Source: JAUMBM01 sp964441755 (lineage in GTDB: Bacteria; Bacteroidota; Bacteroidia; Chitinophagales; Saprospiraceae). From it: 64,000 nucleotides of DNA. A program made the translations under genes and the position numbers. The notes under the pieces are model-generated. The model did not search any database, had not been told where the DNA came from, and worked only from the letters and a program-made list of their open reading frames with translations. Below are positions 9,166 to 18,512 of this stretch, piece after piece. The stretch spans positions 124,001 to 188,000 of the forward strand of contig CAYTVG010000004.1 in the NCBI GenBank assembly GCA_964441755.1, read 5' to 3'. Each line of letters starts with the position of its first letter. Positions within the stretch are counted from its first letter, which is position 1.

Positions 9166-11472
9166 TCAGGCTGTACCATTCAGTATCTGCAATTTAGCAA
9201 ATTTGAGCATGATTTTCTTATCCGAAGAATCACCAAGTGCAAACCGGATGGTAGCCACGCGATTATCGGCGGCGCCATCAATTTGCAGCACCTCACCTTC
9301 TCCAAATTTGAGGTGTAGAACACGCTGTCCCACGGCAATTTGCGAAGCCGGGCTGGCTGCAAAATTGGCCGCATCTACCTGAAAAGCCGGCTGGGCTGCT
9401 TTTTTTACAGGAAAAACACCGCTTACGCGAGCGCCCGCCGGCGCGGCCGGCTCGCGGCCTGCCGCCGCAACCGCCGCCTGTCGGCTGACTGGTGGGTTAT
9501 CAAAAACCTCTGCAGGAATCTCCTCTAAAAAGCGGCTGGGGGGGTTGTAGGTCATTTTACCAAACCGATAGCGGGAATTGGCATAGGAAAGCGTCAGAAA
9601 TTGCTCAGCCCGGGTGATGGCCACATAAAACAGGCGGCGCTCCTCATCAAGCCCTTCAGTCGTCTCAATGCTCATAAAGGACGGGAATAGTTTCTCCTCC
9701 AGCCCCACCAAAAAAACAGACTTGAACTCAAGTCCTTTGGCAGCATGCACTGACATAAGGCTCACTTTTTCCTGATTGGCATCATCCTTTTCATCAAAAT
9801 CGGTAATCAGGGCAATGTGCTGAAGATAGGTAGTCAGCGATTTATCGGCCTCCTCACCCACTTCTGCCACAAGATCCTCCTCTACAAAAGTCTTGATGCC
9901 ATCCAGCAGGGCGTTGAAGTTCTCCAGGCGTCCCATACCTTCCACTGTGGTATCCGCTTTGAGTATGTCCTTTAAGCCCGACTGACTGGCCATAAATACA
10001 GCAGCCTCGTAAGCATTTTTTCCCTCCTGATACTGCTGCCCCTGCCTGATGAGCTGTAAAAAATTTTCCAGCGGGGCACGCGCGCGTGCCGGCAGCTCAA
10101 TGTTGGCTGCTGCCTCCCAGAGCGTCATGCCTGTCTGGTTGGCAAACTCCAGCATGCGATCAATAGTGCTCTCGCCGATGCCGCGCCGCGGGTAGTTGAT
10201 CACCCGTTTCAGCGCCTCTTCGTCCTGCGGATTGATCAACAACCGCAGGTAAGCAATCATGTCTTTCACCTCTTTGCGCTGGTAAAAAGACATGCCCCCG
10301 AAGACGCGATAGGAGATATTGTAGCGGCGAAGGTATTCTTCGAACGTCCGGCTCTGCGCATTGGTGCGGTAGAGGATGGCAATATCGCTGTTGCGAAGGT
10401 GGTAGCGGTTTTTATGCTCAATGATGGTATCTGCTACGCGATTGGCCTCTTCATTGTCGGTCATTGTCCTGATGAGGCGGATGCGGTGGCCGTCACCCTT
10501 ATCACTCCATATTTTTTTCTGTATCTGCCGGCGATTGTAAGAGATTACCTCATTGGCAGCCTTGACGATATGTGATGTAGACCGATAATTTTGCTCCAGC
10601 TTAAAGACCTGAATGCCAAATTTTTTAAAATCCTCCTCAAAATCGAGAATGTTCTGTATTGTTGCCCCCCGAAAGCCATAGATCGACTGCGCGTCGTCGC
10701 CCACCACGCAGATGTTGCGGGGGCTGCCATCATAGTGGCAGAGCTTTCTCAGAATGGCATACTGCAGGTAGTTGGTGTCCTGGAACTCATCGACGAGAAG
10801 GTAGCGAAAGCGGGTTCTGTATTTTTCTGCAACCTCAGGGCGGTTTTGCAAGAGCTCAAACAACCTGTACAGCAGATCGTCAAAATCCATGGCGCCGGCT
10901 TTTTTGCAGCGCGCAGTGTAGGTTTCATAAATTTTATATACCAACGGGATGCGGGACATGCGATCCTGCTGTAACAGCCCCTGGTCCTGGGCATAACGGG
11001 CAGGCGTTATCAGGTTGCTCTTGGCAGCCGAAATTCGGTGAAGAATATCATTGGCCTTATACACCTCTTTATCGAGGTTCATCTCCCGGATAATGCTGTT
11101 TAGCAGGCTCTTACTGTCATCGGTATCATAGATCGTAAAATTGGTCGGATAGCCGATGTGGGTTGCCTCCGCCCGCAGGATGCGGGCAAAGATGGAGTGA
11201 AAAGTGCCGGCCCAGATAGCGCCGGCGCGCTGGCCTACTACCCCCTCTATGCGGGCTTTCATTTCGCGGGCAGACTTATTGGTAAATGTGAGTGCAAGAA
11301 TTTCCCAGGGCGACACACCCTGCTCAATCAGGTAGGCAATCCTGTAAGTGAGTACGCGGGTCTTGCCGGACCCCGGTCCGGCAACAATAAGCACGGGGCC
11401 TTCCGTGGTGGTTACGGCGGCCAGTTGTACAGGGTTGAGGGTGCTGAGATAAGCTTGCGGTTGGGTATTCAT
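9166..11472 (-). CDS. pcrA: UvrD/PcrA-type superfamily 1 DNA helicase
   Basis: A 768-residue ATP-dependent 3'-5' DNA helicase used in excision repair and in clearing recombination intermediates. Motifs appear in order: Walker A AGPGSGKTR at residues 31-39, motif Ia ALTFTNKSAREMK, motif II VDEFQDTN, motif III VVGDDAQSIYGFRGA, motif IV EQNYRST, motif V SVHAAKGLEFKSVFLVGLEE and motif VI RRLFYVAITRAE. The C-terminal 60 residues hold the small basic-hydrophobic tail typical of PcrA/UvrD, after a low-complexity alanine/proline linker that accounts for the GC-rich patch near 9430-9480. Length is in the normal range. It is preceded by another minus-strand gene with a 51-base gap and may share its transcript. 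The symbol could equally be uvrD. Confidence 0.93.
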   Translation of the reverse strand: MNTQPQAYLSTLNPVQLAAVTTTEGPVLIVAGPGSGKTRVLTYRIAYLIEQGVSPWEILALTFTNKSAREMKARIEGVVGQRAGAIWAGTFHSIFARILRAEATHIGYPTNFTIYDTDDSKSLLNSIIREMNLDKEVYKANDILHRISAAKSNLITPARYAQDQGLLQQDRMSRIPLVYKIYETYTARCKKAGAMDFDDLLYRLFELLQNRPEVAEKYRTRFRYLLVDEFQDTNYLQYAILRKLCHYDGSPRNICVVGDDAQSIYGFRGATIQNILDFEEDFKKFGIQVFKLEQNYRSTSHIVKAANEVISYNRRQIQKKIWSDKGDGHRIRLIRTMTDNEEANRVADTIIEHKNRYHLRNSDIAILYRTNAQSRTFEEYLRRYNISYRVFGGMSFYQRKEVKDMIAYLRLLINPQDEEALKRVINYPRRGIGESTIDRMLEFANQTGMTLWEAAANIELPARARAPLENFLQLIRQGQQYQEGKNAYEAAVFMASQSGLKDILKADTTVEGMGRLENFNALLDGIKTFVEEDLVAEVGEEADKSLTTYLQHIALITDFDEKDDANQEKVSLMSVHAAKGLEFKSVFLVGLEEKLFPSFMSIETTEGLDEERRLFYVAITRAEQFLTLSYANSRYRFGKMTYNPPSRFLEEIPAEVFDNPPVSRQAAVAAAGREPAAPAGARVSGVFPVKKAAQPAFQVDAANFAASPASQIAVGQRVLHLKFGEGEVLQIDGAADNRVATIRFALGDSSDKKIMLKFAKLQILNGTA

Positions 11473-11523
11473 GAAAAGTTATAACGTTTGTGTACAACGC
11501 TAAGGTACGGTTTATGATCGGCA

Positions 11524-13254
11524 TCAGGCCGTTGGACTGTCACTTACACCTAATTGCTGTTTGGCAGACAATATGCGGTTGAGGATTACTTTGGTGATGA
11601 GGTAAGTAGGCTTTACCCCCTCGAGCCCCAGGCTGCCGCTCGCCAGGGTATGCCCCGTCAACAAGGGATTGTCCGAAGCATAGTAAGCATAGCGAAGGAC
11701 TACGTCCTTGCGAATATTGTTGCGAATCTGGCTGGATGCCTGTATAGCCTTCTGGTAGTGCGCCCCCTCCATTTCGAGACCGATGGCCCGCCAGGAGGAG
11801 TCGCGCAGGTACTGCAATACATCTTTATTCTGTAGGCTGGTGCCCAATACCGTAATCATGGTACCTGCACTTACGCGCAACCCCTGCCCCACAAAATCTT
11901 CAACACGCAGGTCATTCCGGAAGGGATAGTTATCAGCCGTACCCTCAAATACATGGGAAGAAGGAATCATAATATCCCCCTTACCTCCCTCCAGAATACC
12001 GGCTTTCCCCATGATATTAATCGAATGCACATCAAGCCGCACAGGCGTTCCTTTGCCTTCAAAGGGACGAAGTAGTTCGTCCATGGTCTCATACGCCTGC
12101 TCCCCGAAAGCGTAATCCATGACAATCATCACAGGCATTTCTTCGACCGAAGCAGGGCGATTAAATTGGATGTCGGCGGGCAGCAGCGCAGGATCAATCG
12201 CTGCTGTATCAAAAATCTGTACCGTTATACCAGCACCGCTCCCGTCTTCAAGCTGAATCATGCCATTCGACTGCGCATACGCAAAGACGCGCGTGCGCCA
12301 GGCTGCGCGCTGAGGAAGGCTCAGCTCCTTAGTAAGTTCTTCCAGCGACATACCGGCGGCCTGCTCCTGCAGTGCCGCCTGTGCGTACAGGCTGTTCATC
12401 ACACTGTGCGGATTGGCACTGATGATATGAATAGGACGCTCCAACAGGTCACGATCGCTCAGACATTGTTTGATGTCAATGGCCCAGACCTCCCCGTGGT
12501 GGTGGTGCCCCACACGCTCCCGCAATGCGCTGGAAAAGGTGATCTCCCGGTCATTTTTATTCAGCTGCTCATCATCGGCACGCTTGCCCAGCCAATAGGT
12601 TATGTGAAAAAGGCTGTTGACAGCCCCGTCTTCCTCGAAGCGCTTGCAAGCACCGACCGTTTCCTCATAGGTACGCCCCAGCAGGGTACTCAGGTAGATG
12701 TAAGCCACCTCTTTGTTAAACTCCTGCCCCTGCCGCTCTTTTTCCACCAACTCTTCCAGCATTTTCCACTCGCGCTTCTTCTCCTTGCGGTGATTTTCAC
12801 TATTGCGCCGGATTTTTTCAGCCTCAATATACATAAACGTCAGGTGCGTAAGGATATCATAAATATCCGAGCGCCCGCGCGTCATTTCAATGTAGATTTC
12901 ATCACTGTCAATACGGTAAGCGTTGCGGCGGCGCTTGGGCGCAATGACAGGCTCAAACAGGCTTTTTTCAAAACCTTCTTTGGTCACCAGCCGGATAAAC
13001 TGCACCTCCTCAATGCCCCTGGGAAGTCGCTGAAAGATGTACAGCAGACCATCCAGCTCGACCCGCTCAGGATCGTTGATGCTGCCATAAATCTCGGGCC
13101 GAAGATCCTGCAGTGCAGCAATCATCGCCTCTCCCGACACACCCATGGGCTTGTAGCCACCCCGGATCAGCAGGTGGCGCATAGAGATGTACAGGTGCTC
13201 AATGGCTGAGCGGCTCTGCTGAGCACGTGTTCGGGATGGAAGCTGTGTGGGCAT
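11524..13254 (-). CDS. Conserved Bacteroidota protein of unknown function (DUF6909-like)
   Basis: This 576-residue soluble protein has no signal peptide. I believe it matches a Bacteroidota family labelled DUF6909, but that is from memory. The N-terminal half is charged and helical (HLLIRGGYKPMGVSGEAM, then a K/R/E-rich stretch near 150-185 with ENHRKEKKREWKMLEEL). The C-terminal third has glycine-rich alpha/beta segments: VMIVMDYAFGEQAYETMDELL, GKAGILEGGKGDIMIPSSHVFEG, then WRAIGLEMEGAHYQKAIQ. The last resembles the EMEG substrate loop of the purine nucleoside phosphorylase/MTA-SAH nucleosidase superfamily. That suggests a nucleoside-binding fold, but function remains inferred. The codon use looks like that of the neighbouring helicase gene. 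Confidence 0.72.
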   Translation of the reverse strand: MPTQLPSRTRAQQSRSAIEHLYISMRHLLIRGGYKPMGVSGEAMIAALQDLRPEIYGSINDPERVELDGLLYIFQRLPRGIEEVQFIRLVTKEGFEKSLFEPVIAPKRRRNAYRIDSDEIYIEMTRGRSDIYDILTHLTFMYIEAEKIRRNSENHRKEKKREWKMLEELVEKERQGQEFNKEVAYIYLSTLLGRTYEETVGACKRFEEDGAVNSLFHITYWLGKRADDEQLNKNDREITFSSALRERVGHHHHGEVWAIDIKQCLSDRDLLERPIHIISANPHSVMNSLYAQAALQEQAAGMSLEELTKELSLPQRAAWRTRVFAYAQSNGMIQLEDGSGAGITVQIFDTAAIDPALLPADIQFNRPASVEEMPVMIVMDYAFGEQAYETMDELLRPFEGKGTPVRLDVHSINIMGKAGILEGGKGDIMIPSSHVFEGTADNYPFRNDLRVEDFVGQGLRVSAGTMITVLGTSLQNKDVLQYLRDSSWRAIGLEMEGAHYQKAIQASSQIRNNIRKDVVLRYAYYASDNPLLTGHTLASGSLGLEGVKPTYLITKVILNRILSAKQQLGVSDSPTA

Positions 13255-13296
13255 AGCAATATTTTTAGCCTGTAAAGATACGACGCTTACAGAAAC

Positions 13297-13335
13297 AAAA
13301 ATCCCCTCATCCGTCGCCGGATGAAGGGATTTTTT
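13297..13335 (-). terminator. Terminator of T9SS modular gene A
   Basis: On the minus strand a stem built from AATCCC, TCATCCG and their complements, with one internal mismatch and a four-base loop, is followed by a T run. It lies downstream of the gene A stop codon. An almost identical copy lies downstream of gene B at 18428-18469, so the terminator was duplicated with the gene. Confidence 0.75.
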
Positions 13336-13380
13336 TGCCTTTCGGAAAAAAGGCTGCCGCAGCGGCCTGCCGCCCGGGCC

Positions 13381-16101
13381 TTAAGGCCTTACACGGTTGA
13401 CCACAAACGCCCGCGTCTGCGGCTCGCGGCCTTCTGCCTGCAATGTCAGGTTGTATACACCTGCCGGCAGCTGATCAACAGGCAGGCTGATGAGCAACTC
13501 GCTGATTTCATCGAAACGGAGCGTGCGTACCACCTGTCCAAGTGTGTTGCGCACAGTCAGTACTGCGAGAAGCCCCATGTAGTCCTCTACTTTGACGTTC
13601 AGTACATCCGCCGTCGGGTTGGGGAATAATTCTATACTTTCCGGTCCGCCACCTATCGTCTCATTTCCAGTTGTCAGACCTCCTGCTTCCGGCAATTCCT
13701 GAAGATCCATGTTGTTACCAGACAATGTGATGTCGTCAAAGATCCCCATACCCAACTGCACGTTAAGTGCCTGCGTCATGAACCCTATTTGGGCACAACT
13801 TTGCATAGGAATACTGACAATAAACGACTGCTGCCAGGTTATACCGTCAATGGAAGTAGATCCGGTAAATACATTACCCGTACGAACGAGCCTCAACCAG
13901 CTGTGCTGTGGCCTGATAACTTGCTGTATATTAATATTTCCGTTGGTCATATTTCTCACATCACGAAATACTACAGGACTAGCCGCCTGAGTACGCAAAG
14001 ATACACGACGGGCTCCCGGTGCCGAACTCTCACGTATCATGAGACCCCCATAGGCGCCGTTACTGGTGTTTACTATCCTGGCCGTGATACTTGCATTGCC
14101 ACAAACAGACATCCATGCAAAACGCAACCGATCGGAATTAAAGGACCCAAATCCATTGGAACTAACGTCTATTGTTCCATCACACACATTGTCAATCGCA
14201 GTGCCACCGGCATTACCAATGCTCGTCACCGTCCATGGAGCCCCCAATACCGGCTCACAGTTGCAGGTAACATCCATACTAAAACTACCCGCGGAACTAC
14301 CAAAACCAGATACTAGTATATAATATGTTACCCCTGCATTGGCCACAAAGACTGCCTCCGACTGTAGGCCGCATCGATCATCATTGCCTGCGATACAGCT
14401 GAGTGCTCCACAACTTCCGGTATAAACATTGATCTTTGTATCATAGCTTGAATTGCAAAGGCTCAATGTAACCTGCGCCCCATTGCCGATCAGGCTATAC
14501 CATATACCATTACCGGGCGTGGTATTGCAAAAAGGCGAACTACTATCTGAGGCGGCACCTGAGGTATTCCCATTGACTGTACCCCCACAGTTAATGGGAA
14601 TCGCACCACTGCATTCGTCATTCGGAATTGAGGCCGTCGTAAAGGTTGTACTCACATAATTAGTCGGAGTTCCCACCCCGCATGTCGATGTACGAACACA
14701 GAATCTATAGGTTGTATTGGGCAATAGCCCTGTGAGATTTACCGATGTACCACTGGTAGCAATCGCACCCGTTCCGCAGCTATGCCCAACAGGACCATAG
14801 GAATACTCGTAACTGCTGGCTCCGGCCGCAGTTGTCCAATTAAGTATGGCGGTGGTTGGTGTAATTCCCGAAGCAGTAGGTGTGCCCGGACTGTTGCAAG
14901 GTGGCTGAACAGACCAGCTTATCGTGAAAGGACCTGAGCCGGAACCAAAGCCATCCTGAACCCAATACACCCGCTGGGTACTCCCCGTTGTATTTGTCCA
15001 GGTTACTACCCGCTCATCCTGGTCATCCCAACAGGCAATTTGTGTATTCCCCGGGCAAGCACCTCCATAGAATACTGCTACCTTGGAATCATAACTATTG
15101 GTAACCTGTTCAATGGTCAGTTGGTTATTAGCTGGTACATCTATATAAAATATCATATCATTGGCCGTGTTAGCGGCACAACTGATGTTAAAATTGTTGG
15201 TAAACTCACTCGTTGATCCTGAGTAAGGACTCATTAAGGTAGCCAAGTCCAACGCATTGGAACAATCATTTCCATCTAGTGGTAGCTGAACAGACCAGCT
15301 TATCGTGAAAGGACCTGAGCCGGAACTATAGCCATCCTGAACCCAATACACCCGCTGGGTACTACCCGTTGTATTTATCCAGGTTACTACCCGCTCATCC
15401 TGGTCATCCCAACAGGCAATTTGTGTATTCCCCGGGCAAGCACCTCCATAGAATACTGCTACCTTGGAATCATAACTATTGGTAACCTGTTCAATGGTCA
15501 GTTGGTTATTAGCTGGTACATCTATATAAAATATCATATCATTGGCCGTGTTAATGGCACAACTGATGTTAAAATTATCGGTAAAGCCGCTCGTTGATCC
15601 TGAGTAAGGACTCACTAAGGTAGCCAAGTCCAACGCATTGGAACAATCATTTCCCGGAGGTGGAGGACTGCTACTTGTACAGGCAACCTGTTTTGTTCTG
15701 TTGACATCAGCCTCTCCACAAGCACTGTTTGTGTGTGTGTAAAAACGAATATCCCCAGTAAAAGTCGCTGTCCACTCGACAGAGCCTGTACCCCATGCTA
15801 ATGCAGCTGAACCTGTGCTATTGGCAATCGTCAAGTAGTCCGTGGTAATAGAACTAGAAAATGTATACGGGTTCCCTGACACTACATTTACGCTAGAATA
15901 TTCTCCCGCCCATCCAATGGTGGTGATGGTCTGCGGGCTACCTGTACAACTAGGCGTGAATGTACTACCAGGCCACTGCCCATATGAAGCTGTCAGGCAC
16001 TGCGCCGAAAGCACGGCCATCCCACCTGCGCACAATAGAAATACAGTGAATAACCATCGCTTTCCATAACTACAAATCAAGCCGTAAATAATGTTAATCA
16101 T
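13381..16101 (-). CDS. T9SS-exported multimodular surface protein A
   Basis: A 906-residue secreted protein. The start at 16101 is preferred because MINIIYGLI begins a signal peptide ending in LSA|QC near residue 33; the paralog B has the equivalent start. Modules in order: an N-terminal domain (about 34-140); two tandem copies of a module beginning GNDCSNALDLATL and ending ISWSVQ (about 148-270 and 276-398), resembling the pre-peptidase C-terminal type; a fibronectin type III-like domain (about 400-487, TASGITPTTAILNW); another PPC-like module with NDECSGAIPINC (about 494-614); a laminin/concanavalin-like domain of the DUF1349 type (about 617-794); and a T9SS sorting domain beginning FPNPTADVLNV (about 822-906). 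It probably acts outside the cell, as an adhesin or a binding scaffold; no catalytic motif is visible. A second, nearly identical gene lies 2.4 kb away. Confidence 0.85.
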   Translation of the reverse strand: MINIIYGLICSYGKRWLFTVFLLCAGGMAVLSAQCLTASYGQWPGSTFTPSCTGSPQTITTIGWAGEYSSVNVVSGNPYTFSSSITTDYLTIANSTGSAALAWGTGSVEWTATFTGDIRFYTHTNSACGEADVNRTKQVACTSSSPPPPGNDCSNALDLATLVSPYSGSTSGFTDNFNISCAINTANDMIFYIDVPANNQLTIEQVTNSYDSKVAVFYGGACPGNTQIACWDDQDERVVTWINTTGSTQRVYWVQDGYSSGSGPFTISWSVQLPLDGNDCSNALDLATLMSPYSGSTSEFTNNFNISCAANTANDMIFYIDVPANNQLTIEQVTNSYDSKVAVFYGGACPGNTQIACWDDQDERVVTWTNTTGSTQRVYWVQDGFGSGSGPFTISWSVQPPCNSPGTPTASGITPTTAILNWTTAAGASSYEYSYGPVGHSCGTGAIATSGTSVNLTGLLPNTTYRFCVRTSTCGVGTPTNYVSTTFTTASIPNDECSGAIPINCGGTVNGNTSGAASDSSSPFCNTTPGNGIWYSLIGNGAQVTLSLCNSSYDTKINVYTGSCGALSCIAGNDDRCGLQSEAVFVANAGVTYYILVSGFGSSAGSFSMDVTCNCEPVLGAPWTVTSIGNAGGTAIDNVCDGTIDVSSNGFGSFNSDRLRFAWMSVCGNASITARIVNTSNGAYGGLMIRESSAPGARRVSLRTQAASPVVFRDVRNMTNGNINIQQVIRPQHSWLRLVRTGNVFTGSTSIDGITWQQSFIVSIPMQSCAQIGFMTQALNVQLGMGIFDDITLSGNNMDLQELPEAGGLTTGNETIGGGPESIELFPNPTADVLNVKVEDYMGLLAVLTVRNTLGQVVRTLRFDEISELLISLPVDQLPAGVYNLTLQAEGREPQTRAFVVNRVRP
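14899..15656 (-). repeat. Tandem duplicated module inside gene A
   Basis: Two adjacent copies of a roughly 370-bp unit (about 15286-15656 and 14899-15273) encode the NDCSNALDLATL...ISWSVQ module and are nearly identical in DNA. Gene B has only one copy (about 20443-20812); its second position holds an unrelated module. Confidence 0.85.
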
Positions 16102-16174
16102 GGCATCTTTATTTAAATAATTAATAATTTCTTCCCGCAACACAACTGTGCTTGTATTGAAAACAGGTAATAGC

Positions 16175-16740
16175 TTAGCCTGCCTGAATGGAGATTTGTT
16201 CTCCATCAAGAGTCTTAATGAAGTTCTGAAAGACATTCATGGAATGCTTTCTGAGCGTTGAGGAGAAAGATTGTATGCGTGCGTAATGCTAAGCACCCTT
16301 GAAAACTTGAAAATTGGTAGCGACTTTTTGCTTGATTTTAAGGTGGCGGATGTCTCGTTCAGCCTGGTTGTTTGTGAACGGTACGTCTGCCAAAAAAGCA
16401 AAACTATGCCACGCATCGCGCTTACTTGTATGTCGATTGAGCAGATTCTGATCTTTGGAATTTTTGGGCTTTCCTCTTCCTTTTTGCGTGGGTTGAGGCT
16501 CTTGTCCATCCGCCAGCTGGCAGATCTGCTCAAACTCCTGCAATCAGGATTTTCTTTCGGGTTCATCAATGATTCCGTGCCGCATTAGCTTGTAAAGTCG
16601 GAGGATAAATTGATGCATTTTGGAGGCCCACTCAAGAATATTCTCTCTAATCTCCTGCTCGACTACCTGAAGGGAGTCGTACATACCAGTGTTTAGTGTT
16701 CACTACTGTTCCCTCGTCTAAGGAACAGCCCTGCTACTCA
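16175..16740 (-). pseudogene. Decayed IS66 transposase, remnant 1
   Basis: Reading the minus strand from about 16740 gives NTNTGMYDSLQVVEQEIREN, then a direct jump to EWASKMHQFILRLYKLMRHG, an in-frame stop at 16544-16546, then LQEFEQICQLADGQ. The IS66 hallmark VPFTNNQAERDIRHLKIKQKV follows, and a natural-looking C-terminus (FSSTLRKHSMNVFQNF) ends with a stop at 16175-16177. Compared with remnant 2 there is an extra T near 16693, causing a frameshift, and the block with the first catalytic aspartate (HFDETGMRV) is deleted. It is inactive. Its right edge lies about 75 bases upstream of the gene A start codon. Terminal inverted repeats were not recognised. Confidence 0.85.
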
Positions 16741-17128
16741 CTAAAACCAAATTACGTTGCAAGTGTACAGGCGATTTTCAAAAATAGGGTTAAATAAAAG
16801 CTAATGCTTACGCATGCTAACACTTGCTAGGGTACAATGCAATTGTCAACGCTTTTGTGACGATCGACTGCTCCACAATGATAGATTCTTTTTTAACTAA
16901 ACGCTATACGACAAAATTTATACAAAATGTAATTAATTGATTTTGTGTTTTTTACAAAAAAATAGTATTACTTTTGTCGCAAATTCTATACGAAGTACAC
17001 TATTGCGAGGAGTCCCCTTCCGTCAGATCTTTCGGAAAAAAAGAGATGACAGGGAAAAAGATTTGCAGAAGCGCAGCGCAGAGAGTTGTTGCGCTTGTTC
17101 CAGACTCGTACAGGGAGCGTTGAAGCCT
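16741..17128. other. AT-rich gap between IS66 remnants
   Basis: No convincing gene lies here. The stretch contains a plus-strand promoter-like sequence (TACTTTTG at 16969-16976) followed by about 150 bases that match no gene I can read. A short frame at 16937-17155 has no recognisable protein character and runs into remnant 2. Confidence 0.6.
16969..16976 (+). promoter_or_regulatory. Orphan promoter -7 box
   Basis: TACTTTTG matches TAnnTTTG, with TTTTG at 16941-16945 as a possible -33 element; the gap of 23 bases is slightly long. It points into the 3' end of IS66 remnant 2 and has no gene to drive, suggesting that the original downstream gene was lost. Confidence 0.4.
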
Positions 17129-18256
17129 TTACAAAATGTGCTTTCTGAGCGTTGAGGAGAAAGATTGTATGCGTGCGTAATGCTGAGCACCCTTGAAAGT
17201 CTGAAAATTGGTAGTGACTTTTTGCTTGATTTTGAGGTGGCGGATGTCTCGTTCAGCCTGGTTGTTCGTGAACGGTACGTCTGCCACAAAAGCAAAACTA
17301 CGCCACGCATAACGTTGACTTGCAAATTGATTGATCAGGTTGCGACTCTTAGAATTTTTGGGGTTTTCTTTGAAGTAAGTCGCCCAACAACCATGTACAG
17401 CGCGGTGTGTGTAGTCTTTCAACAATGAATCTTCGGATTCGGGTGCAGCCTTTCCGCGATGGCTGTGTACAAATAAAGAGGTGAACATTTCCGTAGAGGC
17501 AGCATGAAACCAGTGCAGCTTCTTGCTTACGCGCATACCGGTTTCATCAAAATGAGCCAGCTTTGTAGCAAGGATATTCGCTCTGATCTCCTGCTCGACT
17601 ACCTGAAGGGAGTCGTACATGCCAGCGTTAGTGTTCACTACTGTGCTCTCGTTGAAGGAGCAGCCCCACAGATCGCGCATGAGCTGTTCGATTTTCTGCA
17701 GCGGCAGCTTATAGTCGTTGTTCAAAAGAACGCTGAGCGCCTTGATTCTGGAGCCATACTGAACAGGCTGACTCACTTTTTCCGGAAAGGCACCGTAGAG
17801 CCTTTGACCGCAACATGTGATCATACCAAGCTGATGCTCGGTGACTTCCATACGAGGCTTCGGGATATCAAAAACCTGTCGTTTCTGAATAATCGATGTC
17901 ACATCAGCTCCACTGAATTTCTTGTTACAGCAGGGGCAGGATATTGCATGATGCACGACTACTTCATCAGGCTGCTCAACCATACGAAGTGTGGTGCCCG
18001 TATGACCCTTCTGGCCACCCGTTTTTTTAGCAGCTGCTTTGGGCAGGCCCGGCTTTTTGCTCAGGCCATCAGATGAAGGTGGCTTATGACTGTTATTGCT
18101 GTTTTGCTTCAGGCATGATTGTAAGGCCGAGTTTTCTTCACGAAGCTTGACATTCTCCGAACGAAGGGTAACGATTTCACTTCCCAAATCGTCAATACGT
18201 TTCAGCAAAACTGAAACGAGCAACTTCAAATCCTTTATTTTGTTCGGTAATTCCAT
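17129..18256 (-). pseudogene. Internally deleted IS66 family transposase, remnant 2
   Basis: An uninterrupted 375-residue frame. The N-terminal coiled coil (residues 1-55) is followed by the NSNNSHKPPSSDG motif, the KKTGGQKGHTGTTL segment, a zinc-finger-like CPCCNKKF, and the first catalytic aspartate in HFDETGMRV. The conserved HRAVHGCWATYF comes next and is joined directly to KENPKNSKSRNL and VPFTNNQAERDIRHLK, which carries the catalytic glutamate. Full IS66 transposases are about 480-520 residues. The missing 100 or more residues correspond to the linker with CxAH..RE-type motifs, part of which survives in remnant 1. Relatives usually read VHDxW where this copy has VHGCW, so a catalytic aspartate may also be changed. 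The C-terminus is cut after LRKHIL and replaced by unrelated sequence. It is almost certainly inactive. Confidence 0.88.
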
Positions 18257-18427
18257 GCGCCTGAGCTACAAAAAATCGTGTAACTTGGCACAAGTTTAAA
18301 AATATGGCTAAGCTTCTACAAAAAATTTAAAAAAACATACTACGCATACGTTTTTTTTATCATTTTTTGTGAGCTTACAGCTCATGCAGCAGATGCATCT
18401 ATAGCAATTTTAGGGTCCGTACAAAAC

Positions 18428-18469
18428 AAAAATCCCCTCATCCGTTGCCGGATGAAGGGATTTTTTTTG
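18428..18469 (-). terminator. Terminator of T9SS modular gene B
   Basis: Same stem and T run as the terminator at 13297-13335, with one loop substitution. It lies downstream of gene B on the minus strand. Confidence 0.75.
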
Positions 18470-18512
18470 CCTTTCGGAAAAAAGGCTGCCGCAGCGGCCT
18501 GCCGCCCGGGCC

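Noticed and set aside
9420..9485. GC-rich patch that looked like a foreign insertion
   Set aside because: It is the alanine/proline-rich linker of the helicase and stays in frame.
13346..13380. GC-rich CTGCCGCAGCGGC motif, also near 18486 and 37021, with a looser match near 43132
   Set aside because: Two of the occurrences are in the duplicated segment; the others are short and could be chance, so it was not called a repeat family.
16102..16236. 45-codon N-terminal extension of gene A
   Set aside because: The equivalent extension in gene B is unrelated in sequence, and the signal peptide begins at the shared MINI start.
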